Origin: an uncultured Cellvibrio sp.
GTDB lineage: Bacteria > Pseudomonadota > Gammaproteobacteria > Pseudomonadales > Cellvibrionaceae
Direction of reading: 5' to 3'
Length of the DNA: 64,000 nucleotides
Assembly (NCBI GenBank): GCA_937958105.1
Contig: CALFXJ010000006.1
Location: 1 to 64,000, forward strand
The notes under the pieces were generated by a model, which worked only from the letters and a program-made list of their open reading frames with translations, ran no database searches and had not been told where the DNA came from. Positions 1-7,701 of the stretch are shown here, piece after piece. Within the stretch, counting starts at the first letter, position 1, and each line of letters begins with the position of its first letter. The translations under genes were made by a program, and so were the position numbers.

Positions 1-868
1 GGATGGCCTGCTGATTGGTCAGTTCGTCCACCAGTCCGTTTTCCAATGCCAGCTGTGCGCCGTTGCCGCCTGCGGCGCGCAGTCTGGTGTGCATGGTGTT
101 GATGTAGTCATTGATGGTGCCGGCCGGCAGTTCGCGCGCCTGTTCGATCTGTTGTGTGTATTGTTCCCACAGTTCGTTCAACCAGCGTGCATTATGTTCT
201 CTGGATTCCTCTGACATGTCTTCGCGCAGCAGAGGCTCCACCGCATCCTTGAATTTCCCGGAGCGGAAGACGTGGAAATTTATCTCCAGCTTATCCAGCG
301 CGCCGCGGATGTAATTGCGATAGGTTCCGTAGCCGGTAAGTAAGACCGCGCCCATATCGCTCATGTAAATCTTGTCTGCGTAACTCGCCAGATAATATTG
401 ATCCTGCGTGAAGTTATCGCCGTAGGCGATGATTTGTTTGCCACTGCTTTTGAAATTACTCAGCGCCTGGCCGATCTCCTGCAGCTTACTGATGCTGCCT
501 ACCAACAGATAGTCCAGCTCCAGCACCAGCGACGTCACCCGTGGATCTTCGGCCGCATAGTTGATGGCCTCCACCAGATCACGCACCAGGGTTTCGCTTT
601 CCTCCGGCCCCACATCACTGAGCAGTAAACTCACCGGATCCACATAGCTGCGCTGGTCCACCAGAATACCGCTGGGTGCGACGCGCAAAGCAAATTCGGC
701 GGGTAATACCGGCGTTTGCCGGCTGCCCAGGGTGATGAAGATCATCAGTACGATAAGCAGAAAGATGAGATTGAATACGGCGATCCGTATCCAGGTCAGC
801 AGCGACCAGAGACCAAAGATAAATCGGCTGAAGGGGCCGGCTTTTCGTTGCTGGGAAGAGTAGTCCAC
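1..868 (-). CDS. sppA: Signal peptide peptidase SppA (protease IV), 3' part outside window
   Basis: Membrane-anchored serine protease of the S49 family that degrades leftover signal peptides. The protein starts with a GTG at 866-868 preceded by AAGGAAG about 6 nt upstream. A basic N-terminus is followed by one TM segment around residues 23-45. The stretch GKFKDAVEP near residue 200 matches the region holding the catalytic lysine of E. coli SppA (K209). Only about 289 codons are present; the C-terminal half with the nucleophilic serine lies beyond position 1. It is the last gene of a leftward cluster arsC-wrbA-DUF2069-sppA, 43 bp after the DUF2069 stop. Identity rests on my recall of the 67K-type SppA sequence and is fairly secure. 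Confidence 0.9.
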   Translation of the reverse strand, partial: MDYSSQQRKAGPFSRFIFGLWSLLTWIRIAVFNLIFLLIVLMIFITLGSRQTPVLPAEFALRVAPSGILVDQRSYVDPVSLLLSDVGPEESETLVRDLVEAINYAAEDPRVTSLVLELDYLLVGSISKLQEIGQALSNFKSSGKQIIAYGDNFTQDQYYLASYADKIYMSDMGAVLLTGYGTYRNYIRGALDKLEINFHVFRSGKFKDAVEPLLREDMSEESREHNARWLNELWEQYTQQIEQARELPAGTINDYINTMHTRLRAAGGNGAQLALENGLVDELTNQQAI

Positions 869-911
869 GTTTTACTTCCTTAGAATCAAGCGGAAATCAA
901 TGGAGAGAATA

Positions 912-1340
912 TCAAGCGACTGGTTGATCAGTGGCTGCCTGCTGCCGCTGGTAATACTGCCAGTACTGCATCCAGCGGCTGATCATCATGGCGCTGATAA
1001 AGATAATGACTGACAGTGCCACTACCAGGATGTCCTGCCACCGTACAAAGGGTGACATGGCGTTGACCACCGACCAGGTGAAATACAACAGGATGACAAA
1101 ACAGATCCAACTGTAGGTGCGAAAGCGCTGCTGCATCAGGCCGGGGATAAAGATCAGCAGAGGGATGCTCTGCACTAACCACAATTTAAAACTGCCGTCC
1201 GGTGTGAACAAGTTGTTCAGCGCAAACAGCAGCAACAGACCGCCGTAACTGACAAAAAATAATCTCTGCATGGCGCTGAGCTTGCGGTGAATGATGTTTG
1301 CCTGGTCGGGGGTGATAACCAGAGGTTCTTTTTCAGACAT
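912..1340 (-). CDS. DUF2069 small membrane protein
   Basis: A 143-residue inner-membrane protein. Hydrophobic segments lie around residues 25-42, 52-70, 77-95 and 103-121, giving about four TM helices with short loops. The size, topology and position beside wrbA fit the DUF2069 family, whose function is unknown. A longer reading frame extends to 1433, but that extension overlaps the end of wrbA and is not hydrophobic, so the ATG at 1340 (MSEKEPLVI...) is preferred. It lies 22 bp after wrbA and is probably co-transcribed with it. Confidence 0.7.
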   Translation of the reverse strand: MSEKEPLVITPDQANIIHRKLSAMQRLFFVSYGGLLLLFALNNLFTPDGSFKLWLVQSIPLLIFIPGLMQQRFRTYSWICFVILLYFTWSVVNAMSPFVRWQDILVVALSVIIFISAMMISRWMQYWQYYQRQQAATDQPVA

Positions 1341-1362
1341 AGATTTGCTGCTCGTGAAAAAA

Positions 1363-1962
1363 TTATGCGTGCAGTTGCAGGGCCAGGCGAGCGACACGTT
1401 TGCCCAGCGCCTGACACAGAATGATTTCATCATCGCTCAACCGGTCCGGTGTATCGCCGGTAGCCAGGTGCGAGGCACCGTAAGGTGTACCGCCGGTGCG
1501 GGTATGGTTGAGAGCCGCCTCTGAATAGGGGATGCCGGTGATGATCATCCCGTGATGCATGAGCGGCAGCATCATGGAAAGGAGGGTGCTCTCCTGACCG
1601 CCGTGGAGGCTGGCCGTTGAGGTAAATACCGCGGCGGGTTTGTCGGCCAGGTCACCGTTGAGCCACAGGCTGCTGGTATTGTCGAGAAAATACTTCATCG
1701 GCGCGGCCATATTGCCGAATCGGGTGGGGCTGCCGAGGATCAACCCGGCGCAGTGCTTCAAATCCTCTTCCGTGCAGTAGATGGCTCCGCTGTCCGGTAC
1801 GGGCGGCTGGGTAGCCTCAATAGTCGTTGACACTGCAGGCACGGTGCGTACGCGGGATTCTATGCCTGTTACCTGTTCAACGCCCCGGGCAATCTGCTGT
1901 GCCATGGCCGAGGTGGCGCCGTAGCGACTGTAAAACAAAACCAGGATGTAAGGGTTATCCAT
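1363..1962 (-). CDS. wrbA: NAD(P)H:quinone oxidoreductase WrbA (flavodoxin family)
   Basis: FMN-dependent cytosolic quinone reductase that reduces quinones by two electrons and so avoids semiquinone radicals. The N-terminus YILVLFYSRYGAT is the flavodoxin-type phosphate loop. SPTRFGNMAAPMKYFLD and STASLHGGQE are WrbA signatures, and the length (about 200 aa) is normal. Three consecutive ATG codons lie at 1968, 1965 and 1962. GAAGG sits 8 nt before the last one, and Pseudomonas relatives begin with the equivalent of MDNPYILVL, so 1962 was chosen. It lies between the arsC-like gene and DUF2069 in one leftward unit. Confidence 0.9.
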   Translation of the reverse strand: MDNPYILVLFYSRYGATSAMAQQIARGVEQVTGIESRVRTVPAVSTTIEATQPPVPDSGAIYCTEEDLKHCAGLILGSPTRFGNMAAPMKYFLDNTSSLWLNGDLADKPAAVFTSTASLHGGQESTLLSMMLPLMHHGMIITGIPYSEAALNHTRTGGTPYGASHLATGDTPDRLSDDEIILCQALGKRVARLALQLHA

Positions 1963-2010
1963 CATCATCGCCTTCAAAAGGTGGGATTTGTGCGCAGAAA
2001 GCGCCGGATT

Positions 2011-2355
2011 CTACAGTAAAGCCAGGACGTTTTCCGGTGGGCGTCCGATGACGGCCCGCTCACCTTTGATGGCGATAGGGCGCTCGATCAATTTTGGATG
2101 TGCCGCCATCGCTTTGATCAGGGCCGCGTCGCTCAGGCTTTCATCTTTCAGGTTCAGTTCCTTATAGGCATCTTCGCCGGTGCGCAGTAACTGGCGCGGA
2201 CCTACGCCCAGTTGCGCGAGAAGTTTTTTCAGCTCTGCGGTGGTGGGCGGGTTCTCCAGGTACAGCCGGATAACCGGCTCGATATTGTGCTCCTGTAACA
2301 AAGCCAGTGCCTGACGGGATTTGGAGCAGCGCGGGTTGTGGTAGAGTGTGATCAT
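2011..2355 (-). CDS. arsC: ArsC/YfgD-family glutaredoxin-fold reductase
   Basis: A 114-residue protein of the ArsC/Spx thioredoxin-like fold. It starts ITLYHNPRCSKSRQALALL, with the single redox cysteine in a P-R-C-S-K-S context. RPI and GRPPENVLALL near the C-terminus correspond to the arginines that bind oxyanion in ArsC. Similarity is strongest to E. coli YfgD (YKELNL, ERPI, IGRPPE). Arsenate reduction is therefore the family annotation rather than a demonstrated activity, and no arsB or arsR is nearby. The ATG at 2355 has GAGG 7 nt upstream. It is the first gene of the leftward unit and is divergent from yihY. Confidence 0.85.
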   Translation of the reverse strand: MITLYHNPRCSKSRQALALLQEHNIEPVIRLYLENPPTTAELKKLLAQLGVGPRQLLRTGEDAYKELNLKDESLSDAALIKAMAAHPKLIERPIAIKGERAVIGRPPENVLALL

Positions 2356-2405
2356 CGTTAACCTCAATTTTGCAGCAAGCGGCGATTATAACCATTTAAC
2401 TCATC

Positions 2406-3683
2406 ATGGCCCCACCTGTCAGCATGGATAAAGTGCATCATTACTGGCGACGAACCCGGCAGTTCATTGAGCTGATCGTTCGGCAATACCAGCAGAAAGA
2501 GTGTCAGAAGAGCGCGGCGTCGCTCACCTACGTCACGCTCTTTGCCATTGTTCCATTGATGACAGTGACCTTCTCCATGTTCTCCATCATCCCGGCGTTT
2601 GAAGGGGTGGGGGAGCAACTTCAGACCCTGATCTTTTCCCATGCCTTGCCCTACAGTGAACAGGAGCTGGTTTCCTATCTGCAGGAATTTTCCAGTCAGG
2701 CGCGCAAGCTGACGGTTATCGGTGTTGTGTTCCTTGTGGGCTCGGCCTATCTGATGTTGAAGAACATCGAAGCGAACTTCAATTCCATCTGGGGAGTCAA
2801 GTACGGCCGCCGGGGGATCATGAGTTTTCTGTTGTACTGGGCCATCCTCAGCCTCGGGCCGCTCCTGCTTGGCGTGGCTCTGGCGATCAGTACCTACGTG
2901 GCGTCGCTGCGCCTGTTGATGGATGAGTATGCCAGTCTGGGACTGGTGACCTGGCTGTTCCAGTTTCTGCCCGTCCTGCTCAGCGCAGCAGCCTTTACGC
3001 TGTTGTTTGCCGCTGTGCCCAACTGCAAAGTGCCGGTATCCGATGCAGCGATTGGTGGATTCGTCACGGCGATTACCTTTGAGCTGCTGAAACGGCTTTT
3101 TGGGTTGGTCGTCACCAACTCCTCATTCACCCTGATCTACGGAGCTTTTGCACTGGTCCCGCTGTTTCTGCTGTGGATCAACATGATCTGGATGGTTGTT
3201 CTGGGCGGCGCGGTACTGGTACACACCATAGGTACCTACAAAGTTGTGCTCAAAGACCGTGGATATCCGGACCTGCTGGCCACCCTGCTGGTGTTGTGGA
3301 AGTTTCGTCAGGCGTCTGCCCGGGGGCTGAGCCTGAGTAATCCGGAGTTATTACAGATTGGCCTGTCGTCAGAGCAGTGGCGACGCATTCGCGACATCCT
3401 GCAGAGTCGGCGATTGATTGCTGCCACCAGCCAGGGCGATTTTGTACTCTGCTATGACCTGCACCAGCTCAGTCTGGCACAGTTAGCCGGGATGCTACAG
3501 CTGTCCCGTCAACTACCGCCGGATGTGTCGGGGCTGGAAGATCTTCCCTGGCTGCCGGCGGCCAAAGCCCATCTGGGAGCTATCGATGAGTTCGCCAGCG
3601 AGCGGATGTCCATCAGCGTGGCTGCCCTGTTTGAAAATGGCGGTGCAGATGTTGATGGCGCCGGTTCAACGGTAACCATCTAA
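2406..3683 (+). CDS. YihY family inner membrane protein (long form)
   Basis: A polytopic membrane protein of the YihY/virulence factor BrkB family, often misnamed ribonuclease BN. Residues 1-280 contain about six TM helices and the family stretch SAASLTYVTLFAIVPLMTV. The conserved IWGVKYGRRG loop and FVTAITFELLK follow. Unlike E. coli YihY (about 290 aa), this 425-aa form has a soluble C-terminal extension that looks like a winged-helix region (around residues 300-400). Long forms of this kind are common in Pseudomonas relatives. Function is unknown. A second ATG at 2424 is an alternative start; neither has a clear ribosome-binding site. Confidence 0.85.
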   Translation: MAPPVSMDKVHHYWRRTRQFIELIVRQYQQKECQKSAASLTYVTLFAIVPLMTVTFSMFSIIPAFEGVGEQLQTLIFSHALPYSEQELVSYLQEFSSQARKLTVIGVVFLVGSAYLMLKNIEANFNSIWGVKYGRRGIMSFLLYWAILSLGPLLLGVALAISTYVASLRLLMDEYASLGLVTWLFQFLPVLLSAAAFTLLFAAVPNCKVPVSDAAIGGFVTAITFELLKRLFGLVVTNSSFTLIYGAFALVPLFLLWINMIWMVVLGGAVLVHTIGTYKVVLKDRGYPDLLATLLVLWKFRQASARGLSLSNPELLQIGLSSEQWRRIRDILQSRRLIAATSQGDFVLCYDLHQLSLAQLAGMLQLSRQLPPDVSGLEDLPWLPAAKAHLGAIDEFASERMSISVAALFENGGADVDGAGSTVTI

Positions 3684-3788
3684 TCAACCCACCGGGTGTT
3701 GCTCCGCATTATCCAGTTGAACTGCGGTACGTGCGGACGCGTTACCTTCTCGTATGATTATTAAATTTCTCTGACAGCGATATCTCTC

Positions 3789-5045
3789 ATGCAATTTTCC
3801 CGTTTCGGCACCAAGCTCAGCAGCGATGCTGGCATTATTACCTTGATGGATGACCTGGGCGAAGCTCTACGTGTTAATCCCGATATGATCTTTATGGGTG
3901 GTGGAAATCCCGCGCGTATTCCGGAGATGGAGCAGGCGTTTGATGAAGCGCTGGCAAAAACGCTGGAGGATGCACAGCTGCGTCATCAGCTGCTCGGGGT
4001 TTATCAGCCGCCGCAGGGCGATGCGCAGGTGTTGGATGAAGTGGCGGATCTATTGTCGCGCCAATATGGTTGGCCATTAACGCGGGAAAATATTGCGCTG
4101 GCAAACGGTAGTCAGTCAGCATTTTTTGTATTGTTTAATTTATTCGCCGGCGAATTTGCTGGAGGCGTTCACAAACACATCCAGTTGCCTTTGACTCCTG
4201 AATACCTGGGCTACAGTGATCTGGGAATCAGCGCTGACTTTTTCCGTTCGGCCAAGCCTGAAATCGAGATTCTGCCGGACAACTTCTTTAAATATCATCT
4301 GGATTTACGCGGGTTGCGTATCAACCATACGACTGGAGCCTTGTGCATCTCCCGCCCCACTAATCCGACGGGCAATGTCATCAGTGATGATGAACTGGCC
4401 CAGCTCGATGCGCTGGCGCAGACCCATGAGGTTCCACTGATTGTTGATGGCGCATACGGTACGCCGTTTCCCAATATCCTGTTTGTTGATGGGCGGCCAC
4501 ACTGGAACGAAAACACAATTCTGGTGCTGAGCTTATCGAAGCTGGGGCTGCCAGGTGCACGTACGGGAATTGTCATTGCCAATCCAACAGTGATTGATGC
4601 ATTCGCCAAAGCCAACACCATCCTGAGCCTGGCCTGCGGCAATTTTGGTCCTGCGCTCGCCCGCCAGTTGCTGCAGAATGATAAGATCCTGCACCTTAGC
4701 CGCGAGGTGATCGCGCCTTTTTACCAAGGGCGAATGGAGCACGCGGTGCAGGTATTCAAACATCATCTGGCAGATCTGCCTTATCGCATCCATAAACCTG
4801 AAGGTGCGATATTTTTATGGTTGTGGTTTGAAGGTTTGCCTGTCAGCAGCGAGGTGCTTTATCAGCGGTTAAAACAGCGGGGAGTGTTGGTGGTATCCGG
4901 GCATCACTTCTTTCCGGGGCTGGAAGAGTCCTGGCAACACAGTCACGAATGTATTCGCGTTACCTATTGCCAGGAACCGGAAACCGTCGAGCAGGGTGCA
5001 CGGATCATCGCCGAAGAAATCCGCGCTATCTACAACACAAAGTAG
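3789..5045 (+). CDS. avtA: Valine--pyruvate aminotransferase AvtA
   Basis: A fold-type I PLP enzyme that exchanges the amino group between valine and pyruvate, giving alanine and 2-oxoisovalerate. It is close to E. coli AvtA along its whole length: MGGGNPARIPEM, NGSQSAFF, CISRPTNPTGNVI and PEGAIFLWLWF. The Schiff-base lysine is K251 in LSLSKLGLPGAR. Length 418 aa is normal. The stop codon TAG is contributed by the GTAG head of a palindromic repeat that begins at 5042, so the end of the gene coincides with a repeat insertion point. Confidence 0.95.
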   Translation: MQFSRFGTKLSSDAGIITLMDDLGEALRVNPDMIFMGGGNPARIPEMEQAFDEALAKTLEDAQLRHQLLGVYQPPQGDAQVLDEVADLLSRQYGWPLTRENIALANGSQSAFFVLFNLFAGEFAGGVHKHIQLPLTPEYLGYSDLGISADFFRSAKPEIEILPDNFFKYHLDLRGLRINHTTGALCISRPTNPTGNVISDDELAQLDALAQTHEVPLIVDGAYGTPFPNILFVDGRPHWNENTILVLSLSKLGLPGARTGIVIANPTVIDAFAKANTILSLACGNFGPALARQLLQNDKILHLSREVIAPFYQGRMEHAVQVFKHHLADLPYRIHKPEGAIFLWLWFEGLPVSSEVLYQRLKQRGVLVVSGHHFFPGLEESWQHSHECIRVTYCQEPETVEQGARIIAEEIRAIYNTK

Positions 5046-5287
5046 GTCGGATAGGTTAAGGGGTAATCCGACGCTCATAGCATCACCACTACGCCAGACT
5101 CCACCGTAGGTCGGATTAGCGCAGCGTAATCCGACAACCCTATCCCCGAATACGGCAATCGCCTCGCCCCCAAACATCAATGTCGGATTGCGCCGCTGTG
5201 CGGCTAATCCGACCTACGTCCTGTATCCTTCCACAGATCTTCTCAATCTCATCACCCGTAGGTCGGATTAGCGCAGCGTAATCCGAC
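5042..5287. repeat. Cluster of four GTAG-headed REP-like palindromic elements
   Basis: Four imperfect palindromes of 30-36 bp lie in the spacer after avtA: 5042-5072, 5106-5135 and 5258-5287 in the forward orientation, and 5182-5217 reversed. Each forward copy starts GTAGGTCGGAT and ends TAATCCGAC; the middle varies (for example GCGCAGCG). The copies at 5106 and 5258 are identical over 30 bp. A GTAG tetranucleotide next to a hairpin-forming palindrome is the hallmark of REP elements mobilised by REP-associated tyrosine transposases (RAYTs). No RAYT gene is in this window. The same family recurs near 13.55, 49.2-49.5 and 53.1-53.3 kb. Confidence 0.85.
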
Positions 5288-5292
5288 ACCAC

Positions 5293-5643
5293 TCAAGCAT
5301 TCCTCCACCATAACCATCGCGAAGTCGGTCTGGTGAATTTTTCCAACTGCTGTTGTTTATGCTCTTCGCTGGTGAACCAGTAATAATCCTGCTTGCTCTT
5401 CGGTTTTATCAAACCTTTGAAGGGTTCAATGTGCTCTATAACAAGCGTCGGCATACCCATCTTGCGGTCAGCATTAAAACTCTGATTCCAATGCACAAGA
5501 ATGTCACGCTTGATTGTGGCAATTGCCAGCTCTTCCGATGATGCTTCAATCAGGCGGCAGGTAATAAATCCGATCACCGGTACCGTGTTGCCATAATTTT
5601 CAAAAAAAATATTGGCTCCTGAAATTACAACTTTGTAGTACAT
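5293..5643 (-). CDS. Hypothetical protein, no recognised family
   Basis: A 116-residue soluble protein starting MYYKVVISGANIFF and ending with an aromatic/basic tail RWLWWRNA. It has no signal peptide or TM segment. The N-terminal half looks like alternating beta strands and a helix (EELAIATIKRDILVHW), as in a small alpha/beta domain. A TTG six codons upstream (5661) is an alternative start. Its stop is only 6 bp from a REP-like repeat, and about 50 bp separates it from the upstream DUF1704 gene on the same strand. No function is proposed. Confidence 0.6.
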   Translation of the reverse strand: MYYKVVISGANIFFENYGNTVPVIGFITCRLIEASSEELAIATIKRDILVHWNQSFNADRKMGMPTLVIEHIEPFKGLIKPKSKQDYYWFTSEEHKQQQLEKFTRPTSRWLWWRNA

Positions 5644-5692
5644 GTCATTACTCAAACACAAAAAGGCTGAGGTTTACTTCTGCTCAGCTGTA

Positions 5693-7036
5693 TTAGTCCA
5701 GTTCTGCATCACCCTTGACGCTGTTGCCATACAATGGCGCAGTTTCCGGTAACTTGTGAAATAGCTTGCTGAAATGCTGTTGAATGCGCGTTATGTTCAT
5801 AACGGATATGCCGCTGGAGAAGCCAAACCAGACGTATAAACCGTTCAGATCCTTAAACATCGGCGGAAGATATCGCGGTCCGGTGATCACGCCCTCCAGA
5901 TAGCGTTCATAAAGTAACGGTAGATCATCCAGCGTGACTTTGCCGACGAACAGCATGGGAATAATCTCCGGAACACCGGATTGAATGGCGCTGCGAATAA
6001 AATTGACGTTTTCGACGAAGCCTTTGACGTAAGAAATATCTTTGGTAAATACCGAGCCTCCGGTAAGCGTTCCACCGCGAAACACTCGCTGGGTTACGCG
6101 ATAACTGTCGTGCTCACTGATACCGCGCTCAAGAAAATAACGATACACCTCGCAGAAATCGGCTCCCTGTTCTGCCAAGTCAACCGCTACCACGCGGTCG
6201 CTGATACGCCGGGCGCGTTGCGGAAAGGAACTGAAGGTAAGCGTTTCCAACAGCACCGCCATGCCCTCCTGGTTTGCTGTTATTCGTGGTGAGCCCACGC
6301 TGAGCCAGGTTGCCCAGGGTTGCTGACGTCCGTTCAAGGTAGTGCCGATATGCACCCAGCCTTCATGCACCTCGAGTACCTGCAAATCCAGCTCAGAAAA
6401 ATGTGCACGACGATTGATCTTGATACAGTCACCACCGGCCGATGCATCCGACACTATCTCGTCGCTGATCTGAACGCGGACGTCCCCTGGTGAAAAATAG
6501 TTGTTCATCCGCTGCAGCAGAATATCCACAGCCTGTTCGGCGTTGATATGGTTACTGTAAGGGCGATTCAGGTGATCGACGGCGGGCAGGGAAAAAACAT
6601 GACACAGACGTTCGCCCAGCTGCCGCAGCGTTTTACGGTCTCCACGAATTTTATCCTGGGCCGAGCCATAGAGCAGACGGCTGAAATAACCAAATTGCGG
6701 CTGGCCCCGGTGACGCAATAATTCAATAACAATCTGGTACTGTTCAATGGTGGCTTTGAGGATATGACCCAGTGCATCCCCGCGCCCCAGTTGTTTTCGT
6801 ACATCATTTTTCAGGTCTTTCAGATCCCGGTGGACGGCGTCTGGATCGAAAGCCAGCTTTTGTCGCTGGTAAAAATCAGCATCCACCGCAGGGAGAGCCC
6901 GGCCACCCCTGGCGCGGAAGCTTGCTTCCAGCTCGGCCGGCCATTTGATGGCATCAAGGATACGGATGGGACGTTGAAGGGCTACCAAGCGGGAGGACAA
7001 TGCTTTCAAACGTTCCAGGTAGGCTTGATTTGTCAT
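5693..7036 (-). CDS. DUF1704 / QEGLA-motif putative metallopeptidase (MATCAP-like)
   Basis: A 447-residue protein of the family called flavohemoglobin expression-modulating QEGLA motif protein. HEGWVH (H224, E225, H229) is an HExxxH zinc-binding pattern. NQEGMAVL at 255-262 is the QEGLA motif that gives the family its name and probably supplies a third acidic ligand. The eukaryotic members of this family are MATCAP tubulin carboxypeptidases, so a carboxypeptidase-like activity is plausible, but the bacterial substrate is unknown. No signal peptide is seen, suggesting a cytosolic enzyme. A TTG at 7075 gives a longer frame without a Shine-Dalgarno; ATG 7036 has GGA 8 nt upstream. Confidence 0.8.
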   Translation of the reverse strand: MTNQAYLERLKALSSRLVALQRPIRILDAIKWPAELEASFRARGGRALPAVDADFYQRQKLAFDPDAVHRDLKDLKNDVRKQLGRGDALGHILKATIEQYQIVIELLRHRGQPQFGYFSRLLYGSAQDKIRGDRKTLRQLGERLCHVFSLPAVDHLNRPYSNHINAEQAVDILLQRMNNYFSPGDVRVQISDEIVSDASAGGDCIKINRRAHFSELDLQVLEVHEGWVHIGTTLNGRQQPWATWLSVGSPRITANQEGMAVLLETLTFSSFPQRARRISDRVVAVDLAEQGADFCEVYRYFLERGISEHDSYRVTQRVFRGGTLTGGSVFTKDISYVKGFVENVNFIRSAIQSGVPEIIPMLFVGKVTLDDLPLLYERYLEGVITGPRYLPPMFKDLNGLYVWFGFSSGISVMNITRIQQHFSKLFHKLPETAPLYGNSVKGDAELD

Positions 7037-7289
7037 AAGCAGGTTCCACAGCCAGGGTCGGTGACGCGTGAACAAAGGAATAAACCGGGCGTAGTTTATA
7101 CCTTGGCGAAGGGATTGTGATCGGGGTCACGCAAATTCTTCTGCCTCTGTCACTGGGCTACAGAGGCGACAACACCTTGATAATAAGAGATAAGTGATAA
7201 ATAAGTGGTAAAAAGGCTCCCGGTGAGTTGTTTTTCATCGTCAGCTGGCTTTTATAATGGCAACCCCAATCGCGACCCAGGATATCCCT

Positions 7290-7601
7290 ATGGCCTACGT
7301 GGCGTTGGCAAAACTGCATCAGCTCTATGACGGCTATCGCCAAGCCCTGCGAGTAGCGGGGCGTGAATTGTTGTTACTGCAGGAAGAAGGTCGGCTTTAT
7401 CTGATTGCCAACCGCTGTCCCCATATGGATGCGCCGCTGCACAAAGCCAGCGTGCAGCAATATTTACTGCGTTGCCCCGTCCACGGGATTGAGTTCGATC
7501 TGCGCAACGGCCGTCCCTTGGGAACTGCTGCCGATTGTGTCAGCCCGCTGGAATTTCTCCCGCTGGTTTACGAAGGCAATACGGTAGGTATTGAGCTTTG
7601 A
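7290..7601 (+). CDS. Small Rieske [2Fe-2S] ferredoxin-like protein
   Basis: A 103-residue single-domain Rieske protein. CPHMDAPL and CPVHGIEF give the C-x-H ... C-x-x-H cluster ligands with the usual spacing for soluble Rieske ferredoxins. No catalytic oxygenase domain and no TM anchor are present, so it should be an electron carrier or an accessory to a partner enzyme; none is encoded next to it. ATG 7290 has AGGA 7 nt upstream; an upstream ATG at 7257 would add 11 residues and lacks a clear ribosome-binding site. It is divergent from the DUF1704 gene. Confidence 0.85.
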   Translation: MAYVALAKLHQLYDGYRQALRVAGRELLLLQEEGRLYLIANRCPHMDAPLHKASVQQYLLRCPVHGIEFDLRNGRPLGTAADCVSPLEFLPLVYEGNTVGIEL

Positions 7602-7701
7602 TACAGGAACTTGGCTTTTTTGATGTTGCGTGTGGTTAAAACCACAAATTATCCAGGCAGCAACGGCTGCCTCGGCTCACATTACATAACAGGAACTCGC
7701 T

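Noticed and set aside
2406..3683. YihY as ribonuclease BN
   Set aside because: The RNase BN name for this family came from a mistaken assignment; the real RNase BN is the ElaC/RNase Z type. No nuclease motif is present.
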